Shown: positions 9,624-18,803, counted from the stretch's first letter. The stretch is DNA of 64,000 nt from Flavobacterium cheongpyeongense (GCF_003202435.1 NZ_QJHK01000002.1:1-64000); one strand, 5' to 3'. Notes: generated by a model not told the origin, from the letters alone. Numbers and translations: made by a program.

Positions 9624-9631
9624 TATATTTG
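9624..9631 (+). promoter_or_regulatory. Bacteroidota -7 promoter box (TATATTTG)
   Basis: TATATTTG fits the TAnnTTTG consensus known for Bacteroidota. A TTG lies about 22 bases upstream, and the next start codon is at 9646. Confidence 0.55.
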
Positions 9632-9645
9632 AACAAAAATTATAT

Positions 9646-10026
9646 ATGAGAATTTTTGTTCTGATGTTGCTGTTAATTTCATTAAAATCATATTCACAGC
9701 ACAATCAATTTACCGGAACATGGAGCAATGAAAATTGTAAAGATTGTAAAAAGGAATATATTTTTACAATTAAAATTGCACAGTCCTATTATCAGCTTTT
9801 TGGAATAGCCGAAATTAGCAGTGACAAAAAAGAAGTGAATTCCGGAATTATGGATGTTTCAGGATATGTCTACAGACTTGGAGATAAAGCCCATATAGAA
9901 TTTAAAACTAAAGATGGACGTTCTGCAAGTGGCGTTTTATATGTAAATGAAGGAGCTTTGCAATTTTCAAAAAGAAGTGGTAATAATCTGATTCCTAATG
10001 AAATTATATTAGATAAATTATATTAA
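9646..10026 (+). CDS. Small exported protein of unknown function
   Basis: 126 residues beginning with a signal peptide (MRIFVLMLLLISLKSYSQ). The mature part contains GTWSNENCKDCKKEYIF with a CxxC pair, then alternating hydrophobic strands (YYQLFGIAEIS, GYVYRLGDKAHIEFKT, SGVLYVNEGALQFSKRSG), suggesting a small lipocalin-like or DUF2147-like beta barrel. The CxxC could form a disulfide or bind metal. A TAnnTTTG promoter box lies 15 bases upstream, and no operon partner follows. I do not recognise a family with confidence. Confidence 0.7.
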   Translation: MRIFVLMLLLISLKSYSQHNQFTGTWSNENCKDCKKEYIFTIKIAQSYYQLFGIAEISSDKKEVNSGIMDVSGYVYRLGDKAHIEFKTKDGRSASGVLYVNEGALQFSKRSGNNLIPNEIILDKLY

Positions 10027-10101
10027 TGACACACTTTACATAGAAATAGCTTAAAAATTCATAGTTTTAACATTTAGAATGTTGATAAGATTTAGCGTAG
10101 A

Positions 10102-11159
10102 ATAAGATTGAAAATTTCGCAGATTTATATAGTGATTATTTGATATGTTCTACCTCTTATACTACTGGCTACTGGTATGTCTATTTTGTTAAATATAAAG
10201 CACGACAAGGTTACTCAAGAATTACCCAGAAGAGATTATGACCGTAAATTTTTATGGCAACGGGTAAAACCATACATTCAAGAACTCACACAATCCAAAT
10301 ATACCATCGCATTAAGTTTTGATGATTCGATAGATGAAAAACTATATACTGATGATAGTCCACTTTATTGTTGGCATTATACCATAGCTTTGGCAGGTCG
10401 GTAAAAGGCGTAAATTTTTTGACTGCTTTAGTTGAAGTTGGCGGGATGAAATTGCCTGTTGGGGTTGAATTTGTGAAGAAAGACACTTGGGAAGTTGATT
10501 CTAAAACAGGTAAAAATAAGCGTAAAGCTAGCGTGAAAAAAAATGAGCTTTTAGAAAGATGCTCAAAGAATGCAACGGCAAATTTCATTTTGATTATGTT
10601 TTGGCTGACAGCTGTTATTCAGCGGCAGAAATATGATTTGCTGTAAAGAAGAATTGAATAACCATTTTATTATGGCTATAAAAAGCAATAGAAAAGTAGC
10701 GTTATCAAAAAAAATAAAGGCAATAAGGAATAAACATAAATAGGTATTGAAACATTACAGTCAGGGCAACAAACCGTGGATATTTGGCTCAAAGAATTAG
10801 ATTTTTCGCTGTTGCTCACAAAGCAAGTTTTCAAAAACGATAATGGTACAGTCGGCGAGTTGTACTTTGCTTGTAGTGATTTAAACTTATCGTATAGCTA
10901 AATCAATACAATCTACAAAAAACGGTGGGGAGTAGAAGAATATCATAAATCCATAAAAAGCAACACTGGCTTTGCCAAGTCGCCAACAAAAACAATCAAA
11001 GCACAAACTAATCATTATGTTTTATCCATTGTAGCCTACGTAAAGCTGGAATGGCTCAAACAAAGAACAAACAAAAATCATTTTGCAATGAAAGCACAAA
11101 TCTATTTAGCGGCTCAAACAGAATTAGCTATGTTAGCAAAACTTAGAACAGCAGCATAG
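10102..11159 (+). pseudogene. Decayed IS4-superfamily transposase
   Basis: Translations spread over several frames assemble into a DDE transposase. An N-terminal NKIENFADLYSDYL... at about 10102 is followed by a frame change near 10163 to MSILLNIKHDKVTQELP. Then come SFDDSIDEKLYTD (first Asp), a break near 10385, GRSVKGVNFLTALVEVGG, a break near 10560, VLADS-YSAAEN (second Asp), and several stops around 10640-10740. It ends with KKRWGVEEYHKSIKSNTGF (Glu region) and stops at 11159. An in-frame TAG replaces a codon after LNLSYS near 10900. At least four lesions make it a relic. Its insertion ends are not resolved. Confidence 0.85.
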
Positions 11160-11414
11160 CTATAATGTTTTTATGCCAAATGTGTTGTTAACAAGGCAAA
11201 TGTTAAAACTGGAGGTTTGATAACTTTTTTGCGTAAGGTAAGTTAATAACTCATATATGCCAATAATTGGTATGATGACATTACTCAAATAAATATTTTT
11301 CTAAGTATTGACAAACATGCCGCGTAATGTTGAATAGGATATATCTAAATAAAGTAGAAACAAATAATTCACAGAACATTGCTAATTTGATACTGATCTT
11401 TTAAATCATCTATT

Positions 11415-11792
11415 TTATAAAAAATCCACTTCATAACTTCCGCCTTGTTCAATTGGTGTTTTATTAATAAATGCATTTACATCCCAAAAAAATCTAATTT
11501 TAACTACTTCTTTTTCTAAATTATACATCATATTATGTGATACAATTGCTTCGTATTCTGCGTTCTTTTTTAATAACACATCAGATATTGATACGTTCGA
11601 ATCCTATTTTGGATTACATAAAAATAGCGATAAATAAAAGAATTGAGTTTTCCGGTTGTATCTTAATTTTATAACGATTGCACACTCTATTTTTTGATTA
11701 ACAATTCGGGAATATTTACAATCAAAACCATGAGAGGCTGAACCTAAATTAACAGTACAAATTAATTGTGGTACTATCCGTACAGCATAGTC
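11415..11792 (-). pseudogene. Unrecognised minus-strand ORF relic with in-frame stop
   Basis: Read from 11792 to 11415 the frame is open for about 125 codons apart from one TAG at 11604-11606, and lacks an ATG at its beginning. The second part (KKNAEYEAIVSHNMMYNLEKEVVKI... ending SYEVDFL) has a coding-like composition. No family is recognised. It sits behind the decayed insertion sequence, in a roughly 820-base stretch without intact genes, consistent with local gene decay. Confidence 0.35.
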
Positions 11793-11981
11793 TTATTTTT
11801 TATAGATAATGAGTTTTATTTGCTTTTAACTAATTGAAAATGTATTATTTAAGTTAGTTTTTATTTTTTTATAAAAGTTTAAGCAGTTAAAAAACAACTA
11901 TGAATTGATTTTTATAGATTTGTAAAATCTGTATTTTCCAAAAACAAAATACCCGGGAAATAATTATAAAATATAAAAACA

Positions 11982-12617
11982 ATGAAATCTGTAACTTCAA
12001 TATTTTTATTTTTAATGTTTACCTGTCTGAATTCCTATTCACAACTGAGTTCAGATAAAATATTCGAAAGCTTCAAACAGGGGGACCGCACAAATTGTTC
12101 ATCGATAGCTTTTATTAAAGCTTCTTTAAATGTTTATGGCTTAGACAATCTTTTTGCAACAGAGGCAATAAATGATAGTTTACAGAAAATAATACTTAAA
12201 AATAATGCATCGTTTGATCTGAAAAATGAGGAAATAAAAAAAGCTAAATTATCTGCAGGTTTTGTATACATCAAAGAAAATTACGAAAGCGAAAAAATAA
12301 TAGAATACGCTGTACTGACATACGCGGTAATGGCAAAATATAAGCAAATTATTGACAAGGAGGAAACTTTTGATAAAGCATTAGAAGGTTTAGAAGATGG
12401 CGAAGTATATACTCCAACTATTTATAAATATTTAGGGTTTGAAGTAGGAAAACAAATACAAAAGCTTAAACGAGAATCAGGAAGTGAATTTTGTGGGGTT
12501 GTTGCATGGTCAAAAGTGCATGCAGTTTTTGTTTGTGAAGAGTATATGGACTATTATGGCAATAAAAAAAGCATATTTGTAAAATATCCGGGGCGTTTTA
12601 GAATAATAAAGCAATAA
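11982..12617 (+). CDS. Exported protein, possible papain-like fold
   Basis: 211 residues with a signal peptide (MKSVTSIFLFLMFTCLNSYSQ). A conserved-looking Cys sits in GDRTNCSSIAFIKASL (~residues 34-49) at the start of a predicted helix, and a His follows much later in SKVHAVFVCEEYMDYYG (~178-194). A Cys heading a helix followed by a His on a strand is the order seen in papain-like peptidases and transglutaminases. No family match can be claimed from reading alone. A TAGATTTG box at 11915-11922 may be its promoter. The next gene is another small exported protein, separately promoted. Confidence 0.65.
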   Translation: MKSVTSIFLFLMFTCLNSYSQLSSDKIFESFKQGDRTNCSSIAFIKASLNVYGLDNLFATEAINDSLQKIILKNNASFDLKNEEIKKAKLSAGFVYIKENYESEKIIEYAVLTYAVMAKYKQIIDKEETFDKALEGLEDGEVYTPTIYKYLGFEVGKQIQKLKRESGSEFCGVVAWSKVHAVFVCEEYMDYYGNKKSIFVKYPGRFRIIKQ

Positions 12618-12713
12618 AGAAGCATTATGTGGTAAAATCCTCAAAAAAATACCTTATAACTATTGTTAATTAAAAAAGAGGTCAATATAAGTTGTAATTT
12701 AAGTTAATTTATA

Positions 12714-12721
12714 TATTTTTG
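12714..12721 (+). promoter_or_regulatory. Bacteroidota -7 promoter box (TATTTTTG)
   Basis: TATTTTTG fits TAnnTTTG and lies 30 bases before the ATG at 12751; a TTG-like -33 element is not clear. Confidence 0.4.
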
Positions 12722-12750
12722 TTTCATTAACAACCAATACAATTTATAAA

Positions 12751-13203
12751 ATGAAGAGCAAAATTATTTTATTAAGTTTCCTTTTCTTCTTGACAACTGG
12801 TGCTATTTCAGCACAGACAAAAAACGCACCAAGAAGTATCATCAGTACAACAGCTCTAATTCGCAAATACCACGATCAAAAAGAATTGAGTGGTATGCAA
12901 AAAGGAGAACTTTTGGAATTATACATAGAACGTATTAAGGTTCTGGTAAAAACTCTTCCATACATTGCTTTGGTTACCAAACCAGGTGTTACAATGGCAG
13001 ACTTGGGGATTCCGGATGATAGTGACCACAAAAAGATATTAGACAATCAGGCAATTGGCACTACGACTTTCTTAGATACTACAGTAGAGTTTCAAAGAAA
13101 AATGATGCCCTATTCCGATAAGGCAAATTTAATAGCTGCTATTTTGTTTTACGAGGGTACTCTAAAATCATTACACGAGTTCAACGATTTAAACGAAATG
13201 TAA
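12751..13203 (+). CDS. Small exported helical protein of unknown function
   Basis: 150 residues with a clear signal peptide (MKSKIILLSFLFFLTTGAISAQ). The mature part appears mostly helical: SIISTTALIRKYHDQKELSGMQKGELLELYIERIKVLVKTLPYIAL, then a segment with PGVTMADLGIPDDSDHKK and two more helices. No Cys remains after the signal, so it is probably a soluble periplasmic or secreted protein. I recall similar unannotated proteins in Flavobacterium but no function. It is flanked by its own promoter-like box and a terminator hairpin. Confidence 0.75.
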   Translation: MKSKIILLSFLFFLTTGAISAQTKNAPRSIISTTALIRKYHDQKELSGMQKGELLELYIERIKVLVKTLPYIALVTKPGVTMADLGIPDDSDHKKILDNQAIGTTTFLDTTVEFQRKMMPYSDKANLIAAILFYEGTLKSLHEFNDLNEM

Positions 13204-13256
13204 TATTTTATTATAATTTGTATGTAATGTATGGTTCTACTTATAGAACCAGATAT

Positions 13257-13281
13257 AAAAGCTCCATTTAATGGGGCTTTT
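13257..13281 (+). terminator. Terminator hairpin
   Basis: AAAAGCTCCAT and ATGGGGCTTTT form an 11-bp stem (one G-T pair) with a TTA loop and trailing T-run. A second hairpin, GGTTCTA-CTTA-TAGAACC, precedes it at 13233-13250. Confidence 0.75.
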
Positions 13282-13435
13282 TTAGTTATAACTTTTTTAG
13301 ATCTAATAGCAAAATATATTTAGCAGTTCTAAATTTTCTGGTAATGCTAATATAATTATGAAAAAAACAGGCTTATTTTTTTATTGGGATATGTTTAAAT
13401 ACTCGTGATTTTTTGAAAAAAGCTCTTATCTGTCT

Positions 13436-13933
13436 TTAAATGATGGTAACGACTTTTTCAAATCGGCCATGATGGCTAATCGATACATCCTGAATTTTGG
13501 CTCCGAGGTTCCTTAAATAGGGGATTCCATATTGGTCTTTAAATATTCTTATCTTTTTAATTTCAATAACATTATTTAAATCATCAAAAGAGCTAACCGC
13601 TACGGTGTGTATACTGTCATTTAAAATTGTGCTTTTGGTATAATAAACATTTTCATCACAAGTTACCATACCTGTAATGTAATTGTTGGTATTTGAAAGA
13701 ATTTTACAAATCAGTTTTTTAGGAATATATGCTCTTAATTTTGTTTGTCTGTTATAAATTTTATAGGCAGCTTCTTTCATACTCCAAAACAGCCATACCA
13801 TAATTTCAGGATGTATGTCCTGTTTTATAGCCTGTTGTTCATCAGCGGTAAATAATTTTTCAAGAAATCCAGTCCGTTGCCAATTGCTTTCCTGACGTGA
13901 TTGTAGCAAGTCAACCACATCGTTACCTATCAT
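13436..13933 (-). CDS. 4'-phosphopantetheinyl transferase
   Basis: 165 residues with the two hallmark motifs of the superfamily: IGNDVVDL at the N-terminus (Mg-binding Asp) and FWSMKEAAYKIY (~residues 49-60, the WxxKEA motif). It is predicted to attach the 4'-phosphopantetheine arm of CoA to Ser41 of the ACP encoded immediately upstream. Its start overlaps the ACP stop by 4 bases (ATGA at 13930-13933), so the two are translationally coupled. It is the last gene of the minus-strand type III PKS operon, which suggests a dedicated rather than housekeeping role. Confidence 0.88.
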   Translation of the reverse strand: MIGNDVVDLLQSRQESNWQRTGFLEKLFTADEQQAIKQDIHPEIMVWLFWSMKEAAYKIYNRQTKLRAYIPKKLICKILSNTNNYITGMVTCDENVYYTKSTILNDSIHTVAVSSFDDLNNVIEIKKIRIFKDQYGIPYLRNLGAKIQDVSISHHGRFEKVVTII

Positions 13934-14184
13934 TTTGCAGCTAGTTTAGTAGTTATAATTTCTACTGCAGTTTTCACATCCAGCATTCTTTCCATATCAG
14001 CATTATCAATAACAACATCAAAACTCTCTTCAATATCCAGCACAATATCTACAAGATTTGCTGAGTTGATTTCAAGATCTTTAATAAAATCTGTATTTTC
14101 AGTAAGATTGTCATATGCTTTAATATTGGCCGTATAAGGCTTAATAATGACTTTCAATTTTGCAATAAGTTCTTCTTTATTCAT
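13930..14184 (-). CDS. Acyl carrier protein of the polyketide operon
   Basis: 84 acidic residues of ACP type. The phosphopantetheine attachment Ser is expected at residue 41 in KDLEINSANLVDIVLDIEESF; the usual DSL triad is replaced by NSA, which is common in specialised ACPs. It would carry the growing acyl chain between ketosynthase and dehydratase. It begins one base after the ketosynthase stop on the minus strand and overlaps the transferase start, so stoichiometric, coupled expression is likely. Confidence 0.92.
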   Translation of the reverse strand: MNKEELIAKLKVIIKPYTANIKAYDNLTENTDFIKDLEINSANLVDIVLDIEESFDVVIDNADMERMLDVKTAVEIITTKLAAK

Positions 14185-14185
14185 A

Positions 14186-15460
14186 TTAATTTTTATATTT
14201 TTTCAATAATAAACAGGCATTTACATCGCCAAAACCAAAACTGGCCTTGGCAATAATTTTCAAATCACTATCAAAGGTTTTAAAAGGCACTTTTGAAGGA
14301 TCAATTAGATTGGAAATCTCCGGGTGAAGATCTTCACAGTTTGTATTTCCAAATAAAAAACCTTTATAAAGCTGCAGTACAGCAGCTACACTTTCAATAC
14401 TTCCGGCTGCACTAAGGCAATGACCGGTCATGCTTTTTAATGAATTTATGTAGGGAAAATCATTTCCTTTTCGGTTAAGTGCTTTTGTCCAGTTTTCTAT
14501 TTCAAGGCTATCTTTTGTGGTAGCCGTTAAGTGACCATTTATAGCATCGATATCAGTTGGCAAAATACCCGAATTACGAACTGCATCAGTAATACAGCGC
14601 TGTACTGCAGTACTGTTTGGTGCCGTCATGCTTCCGTTTCTGCGTTGGCCTCCTGAGTTTATATTTCCGCCTAAAATTTCTGCATAAATGGTAGCACCTC
14701 TTGCTAAAGCAGTATCTAAATCCTCAATAAGCAAAGCACCGGCACCACTACCGGGTACAAATCCTGCAGCTGTTGCACTCATAGGGCGGGAGCCAAGTTC
14801 AGGATTATCGTTATACTTAGAACTGCATACCCGAAGTGCATCAAATCCTGCCCAGATATATGGTCCGCTGTCTCCTGTGCTTCCGGCTAATATGCGTTTT
14901 GCCTGTCCGGATTTTATGCGGTCATACGCCATTATAACAGCTTCTGTTCCGGTTGAACAGGCTGATGAATTGGTCGTCACCTGATTTCCAAGGCCAAGTT
15001 TACCGCCAAGATAAGCACTTATGCCACTGTTCATGGTCTGACCAACTACTGTACTTCCTAATTTTCGGGTTTGTAATTCGTCTATTTTATAAATACTTTC
15101 GCGAAATTTATCAATTCCGGAAGTTCCAGATCCAAAAATAGTACCGCTATCCCAATCCGGATCCTCGTTTACCTCGATTGGTAATCGGGCATTTTTCCAC
15201 GCTTCCATACCTGCAATAACGCCGTATAAGATACCGGTACTGTTGAAACCACGCAGTTCAAGATCTGTGAAATATTGCGATTTGAGTTCGTCTGTTATTT
15301 CAGGTTTACCTGCAATCTGACAGGAAAACTGAAGCTCTTGTAGTTGTGAATCATGTCGGATGCCTGAAATTCCATTTTTTATTGCAGAGGTAAACGCGGG
15401 AATACCAACACCGTTTGGAGCTGCTACGCCAAGGCCTGTTATGACAACCCGCTTACTCAT
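14186..15460 (-). CDS. Beta-ketoacyl-ACP synthase (FabF/KS-II type)
   Basis: Start chosen at ATG 15460, where MSKRVVITGLG is the canonical KS N-terminus; it overlaps the stop of the dehydratase gene as ATGA. The 424-residue protein has the catalytic Cys168 in NSSACSTGTEA. Two His follow in NGHLTATTKD (altered from the usual HGTGT) and KSMTGHCLSAAGS, giving a decarboxylating C-H-H triad. It should elongate acyl-ACP by malonyl units. The changed first-His motif and operon position suggest a specialised elongation enzyme making the starter chain for the type III PKS, not the housekeeping FabF. Confidence 0.9.
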   Translation of the reverse strand: MSKRVVITGLGVAAPNGVGIPAFTSAIKNGISGIRHDSQLQELQFSCQIAGKPEITDELKSQYFTDLELRGFNSTGILYGVIAGMEAWKNARLPIEVNEDPDWDSGTIFGSGTSGIDKFRESIYKIDELQTRKLGSTVVGQTMNSGISAYLGGKLGLGNQVTTNSSACSTGTEAVIMAYDRIKSGQAKRILAGSTGDSGPYIWAGFDALRVCSSKYNDNPELGSRPMSATAAGFVPGSGAGALLIEDLDTALARGATIYAEILGGNINSGGQRRNGSMTAPNSTAVQRCITDAVRNSGILPTDIDAINGHLTATTKDSLEIENWTKALNRKGNDFPYINSLKSMTGHCLSAAGSIESVAAVLQLYKGFLFGNTNCEDLHPEISNLIDPSKVPFKTFDSDLKIIAKASFGFGDVNACLLLKKYKN

Positions 15461-15894
15461 AATTTTGTTGTTATCATTCCGGCTAAAACGCCTTTGCAAA
15501 CTTCCTGCCCTGCTTCGTTTTTCATTACCGCTTCGCATTTTAATTTTCCAAACCTGAAAAATGTTTTTTGAGAAGTCACTGTTACCCTTTCATTAGGATA
15601 AACAGCTTTTAAAAACTGCATATCAGCAGATGTGAAAGCGATTACGGTTTCTTTATTAAATGCGTCTCCTAATAAATAGATTCCTAAGCAAACCATGCCA
15701 ATTTGCGCCATAGTTTCGGTTAAAATCACACCAGGTGTTACAGGATTATCTTTAAAGTGACCTTTATAAAAATCAAGGTCTTCTTTAAAAGTATAAGTAC
15801 CTGAAACGCTGTTTTCATCTACATGAAGCAGTTCGTCCACAAATAAAAAAGGTTTTGTATAAGGCAATTTTTCAATAATATCATTCAGGCTCAT
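15457..15894 (-). CDS. Beta-hydroxyacyl-ACP dehydratase, hotdog fold
   Basis: 145 residues of FabZ/FabA-like hotdog fold. The active-site stretch YKGHFKDNPVTPGVILTETMAQ (~residues 43-64) carries the catalytic His. The preceding PYTKPFLFVDEL is the typical FabZ N-terminus. It would dehydrate the 3-hydroxyacyl chain. No ketoreductase or enoyl reductase is encoded in the operon, so those steps must be borrowed from primary fatty-acid synthesis, or the chain keeps double bonds. It lies 19 bases after the PKS stop, on the minus strand. Confidence 0.88.
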   Translation of the reverse strand: MSLNDIIEKLPYTKPFLFVDELLHVDENSVSGTYTFKEDLDFYKGHFKDNPVTPGVILTETMAQIGMVCLGIYLLGDAFNKETVIAFTSADMQFLKAVYPNERVTVTSQKTFFRFGKLKCEAVMKNEAGQEVCKGVLAGMITTKL

Positions 15895-15912
15895 AATTTT
15901 GTTTTGTCTAAT

Positions 15913-16965
15913 TTACCATTGCAATAACACTCTTTGTGCTGAAAATCCGGGGCCAAAACTAAGCATCAGGCCTTTTTCTCCATGCTTTGGATTGTTGTCC
16001 ATGATTCTTTCCAGAACATAAAGCACAGTAGCACTAGACATATTTCCATATTGTTTCAATACTTCTTTAGTGTCATTAATATTTTTACCCAAGTCTTCAA
16101 AAAGAGATTCGACTGTAGTAACGATTTTTTTGCCTCCGGGATGAAATATCATATGATCCAGATCTTTTATTTCTAAATTGTTTTTCTTCAGAAATGGATG
16201 AATAATGTCACCAAAATTAGCTGCAATCGTATCCGGAACTTCGATATCCAATACCATTTGCAAGCCGCTATTAGTAAGTTTAAAACCCATCATGTGTTCT
16301 GCATCATAAAAATGATACATCTGTTCATCAAGTATTTCCGGACCATTATCTTCTTCGTGTGAAGACAAAAGGCAGCATGCAGCACCATCGCCAAAGATAG
16401 CAGCACTCACAACATTGGGCATTGAAAAATCAGTAAGCTGAAAAGTTGCCGTAGGTGACTCTACTGCTATGACAGCAGCACGTTTTCCGGGATTTGCCTT
16501 AAGAAAGTTTTTGGCATATATGATGCCTGAAATTCCTGCAGCACACCCCATTTCTGTAACAGGCAGACGTACAATGTCCTGTCTCAGGTTCATTTTATTG
16601 ATAAGATAAGCATCTAAAGAAGGAATCATAATACCCGTACAGCTTACGGTAATAATATAGTCGATACTTTGCGGGGTCCAGTTTGCCTTGGCGAGCGCTT
16701 TTTCTAAAACTTTTTCGCCTAATACAATCATTTCACGGCTGTAAATATCATTTTTATCTTCAAAAGAAGTTGCTGTAAAAACCTCTAAGGGTTCCATAAT
16801 CGAATATCGTTTGCTTACAGCAGCACCCTCAAAAATTTTTTTAACTTTTTTTATAAAACGTTCCTCCTGACCCTGCAGCCATCCATCCAAAAGCGGTAGT
16901 ATTTCTTCTGTTGTTCTCGAATATTGTGGGAGTTGCTTGGCAACAGTTATTATTTTGACACTCAT
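15913..16965 (-). CDS. Type III polyketide synthase (chalcone/stilbene synthase family)
   Basis: Start chosen at ATG 16965 (MSVKIITVAK), which overlaps the methyltransferase stop as ATGA; an ORF begins 14 codons earlier but that extension is not conserved-looking. The 350-residue protein has the catalytic triad Cys141 (TEMGCAAG), His275 (MIFHPGG) and Asn308 (YGNMSSAT). It also has the C-terminal GPGFSAQRVLLQW of the family. Such enzymes extend a CoA- or ACP-bound starter with malonyl-CoA to alkylresorcinols or alkylpyrones. The neighbouring KS, ACP and dehydratase probably supply the starter, and the methyltransferase and flavoprotein would tailor the product. Confidence 0.93.
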   Translation of the reverse strand: MSVKIITVAKQLPQYSRTTEEILPLLDGWLQGQEERFIKKVKKIFEGAAVSKRYSIMEPLEVFTATSFEDKNDIYSREMIVLGEKVLEKALAKANWTPQSIDYIITVSCTGIMIPSLDAYLINKMNLRQDIVRLPVTEMGCAAGISGIIYAKNFLKANPGKRAAVIAVESPTATFQLTDFSMPNVVSAAIFGDGAACCLLSSHEEDNGPEILDEQMYHFYDAEHMMGFKLTNSGLQMVLDIEVPDTIAANFGDIIHPFLKKNNLEIKDLDHMIFHPGGKKIVTTVESLFEDLGKNINDTKEVLKQYGNMSSATVLYVLERIMDNNPKHGEKGLMLSFGPGFSAQRVLLQW

Positions 16966-17675
16966 ATTTTTGTAATTATCCATTGGTAACGGAAAGCCCA
17001 TTTCCAATCTATAGTATAATTTAATAAATTCAGCTTTTTGGAGAATTCCTCCAGCTCCTTCTTTTTAAAACCTCTTAAAATAGACACCAGACCATCTTCA
17101 CGGGGCATTTTTTTGAGATTAAATAAAATGCAAATTATTTTAAAAAGCCTGTAAGCCAATTTACTACGATGCAAATCATTGATAATAATCCCCATGCTTG
17201 CCTTATCTTTAAAGATAGTAATTATATTTAATATTTGTTCATTAGTAAAATGGTGCAGGGTAAGGGTGCATAGCACAATATCATAATGAATTTTTGAAAA
17301 TTCTTCACTAAAAATATCCAGACATAAATAGGTTATATTAGTATATTCTTTTGATAACGCTTTTGCATAATTTACAGTAAAAACATTAGCATCTATACCG
17401 ATTAATTTAAATTTTAAATTGTTTTTTAAACCGTAATCTGCCAGCATGCGAAGCATATCGCCGTTGCCACAACCAATATCAGCGATTACTATCGTTTTTG
17501 ATTTATGGACTCTTTTTAATATCTCTTTTGTTCCGTTTAAGGTTATTTTATTGCCTCCAAGCAATTGATTAATACGGGCAATCTGATCAAGAGCTTCGCG
17601 GAGTTCTGTTCCCTGAAGCAAAAAATCATCCATTATTTCTGCTTGCAGTGTCCTGTACTTTGTATTTATTGACAT
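16962..17675 (-). CDS. SAM-dependent methyltransferase (class I)
   Basis: 237 residues. The SAM-binding motif I is IVIADIGCGNGDML (~residues 56-69), followed by the acidic motif IGIDAN, IVLCTLTLHHF (motif post-II) and IIINDLHRSKLAY. The last is typical of methyltransferases found next to type III PKS genes. It is expected to methylate a phenolic hydroxyl or ring carbon of the polyketide. It starts directly after the stop of the FAD gene with no gap and overlaps the PKS start, so it is embedded in the operon. Confidence 0.87.
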   Translation of the reverse strand: MSINTKYRTLQAEIMDDFLLQGTELREALDQIARINQLLGGNKITLNGTKEILKRVHKSKTIVIADIGCGNGDMLRMLADYGLKNNLKFKLIGIDANVFTVNYAKALSKEYTNITYLCLDIFSEEFSKIHYDIVLCTLTLHHFTNEQILNIITIFKDKASMGIIINDLHRSKLAYRLFKIICILFNLKKMPREDGLVSILRGFKKKELEEFSKKLNLLNYTIDWKWAFRYQWIITKI

Positions 17676-18803
17676 TTAATTGACTGATATGGGTTTTCCA
17701 TGTGTCTGTTTGATTATTTGGTATAATAGAACAGGTATTGCTGTAACGATTTTCATGAACATATTTGTAATTGTTTTATTAGTTAAGGCGTGTGATAAAA
17801 GTCTTCCCATTGTTAATCTTTTACTAAAATGTTTTTTCCATTCTGTGGCATAATTTTTTTCTAAGCTATTTCTTGATGGAATTACTCCTATATGATAATC
17901 AAGTATTAATTCAGATGCTATTTTTGCACTGTGTATTGCCATCGCCATTCCGTTACCGCACATCGGATGGATAAGGCCTGCAGAATCTCCAATCATTAAG
18001 ATATGGTTTTCTACAGGCTGTTTTTTATCAAAACAGATCTGGCTGATTGTAAGCGGCTTATCAAATAAGAGAGTACTCTTTTCGAAAACTGATTTGAGAT
18101 ATTTATTTTTGTAAAGTACATTTTTTTGATACTCTTCTATATTTTTATATTTTTTAAAAGTAGCGTAATCTGCCAGATAACAGATATTTATAATATCGTT
18201 TTCTACTTTTGAAACACCACAGTAACCTCCATTAAAATTATGAAGAGCCACAGTATCATTAGGAACAGTACCTGAATAATGTGCTTTAACGGCCAGCCAT
18301 GGGGACTTTTTAGTAATAAAATCCCGTGCTAAAAACTGATCGATATTAGAGCGTTTTCCAAAGGCTCCCAACACTAATTTTGCTGATACTTTTGCGTTCG
18401 ATGTTGCAACCGAAAATTCATCATTTTGAAAAGAAATATCCGTAACTGTTTCTTTTAAAATCTGGCATCCATTTGATAATGCTTTTTCATATAAGGTAGA
18501 ATCCAGTAAATACCTGCTGATACCAAAGCCTCCCAGGGGTAGTTTTACTTTGGCTATTCTGCCGTTTTGTGTTGTAAATTCAAAAGAGGTAATTTTTTGA
18601 GGACTTAATGACAAAACATCTATGTCCAGCCAAAGAAGATAGGGCAGGGTTTCATTCGAAATATACTCCCCGCATACTTTGTGACGCGGGAATTCTGATT
18701 TTTCAATCAAGGTTACTTTTAAACCCTTTTTGGACAGATGTATTGCTGCAGCCAAACCTGCCAGACCTCCACCAATAATTATTACATCCTGTTTTGTTTT
18801 CAT
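17676..18803 (-). CDS. FAD-dependent oxidoreductase (geranylgeranyl reductase/hydroxylase-like)
   Basis: Start chosen at ATG 18803 because MKTKQDVIIIGGGLAGLAAAIHL places the dinucleotide-binding GxGxxG at residue ~9; the upstream 10-codon extension is unlikely. Further markers are EKSEFPRHKVCGEYISNETLPYL (~37-59, GG-reductase/halogenase family), LVLGAFGKRS, and the second FAD motif LMIGDSAGLIHPMCGNGMAMA (~276-296). It probably hydroxylates, or reduces double bonds in, the lipid product. It is the first gene of the minus-strand operon and its expression probably sets the level of the whole pathway. Confidence 0.85.
   Translation of the reverse strand: MKTKQDVIIIGGGLAGLAAAIHLSKKGLKVTLIEKSEFPRHKVCGEYISNETLPYLLWLDIDVLSLSPQKITSFEFTTQNGRIAKVKLPLGGFGISRYLLDSTLYEKALSNGCQILKETVTDISFQNDEFSVATSNAKVSAKLVLGAFGKRSNIDQFLARDFITKKSPWLAVKAHYSGTVPNDTVALHNFNGGYCGVSKVENDIINICYLADYATFKKYKNIEEYQKNVLYKNKYLKSVFEKSTLLFDKPLTISQICFDKKQPVENHILMIGDSAGLIHPMCGNGMAMAIHSAKIASELILDYHIGVIPSRNSLEKNYATEWKKHFSKRLTMGRLLSHALTNKTITNMFMKIVTAIPVLLYQIIKQTHGKPISVN

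Noticed and set aside
10286..10588. 100-codon minus-strand frame over the decayed IS4-like element
   Set aside because: Antisense to recognisable transposase motifs, so a fortuitous frame.
13436..18803. Interpretation as a flexirubin/aryl polyene cluster
   Set aside because: It lacks the paired ketosynthase/chain-length partners, ketoreductase, DarA/DarB-type genes, ammonia-lyase and acyltransferases of that pathway; the type III PKS points elsewhere.
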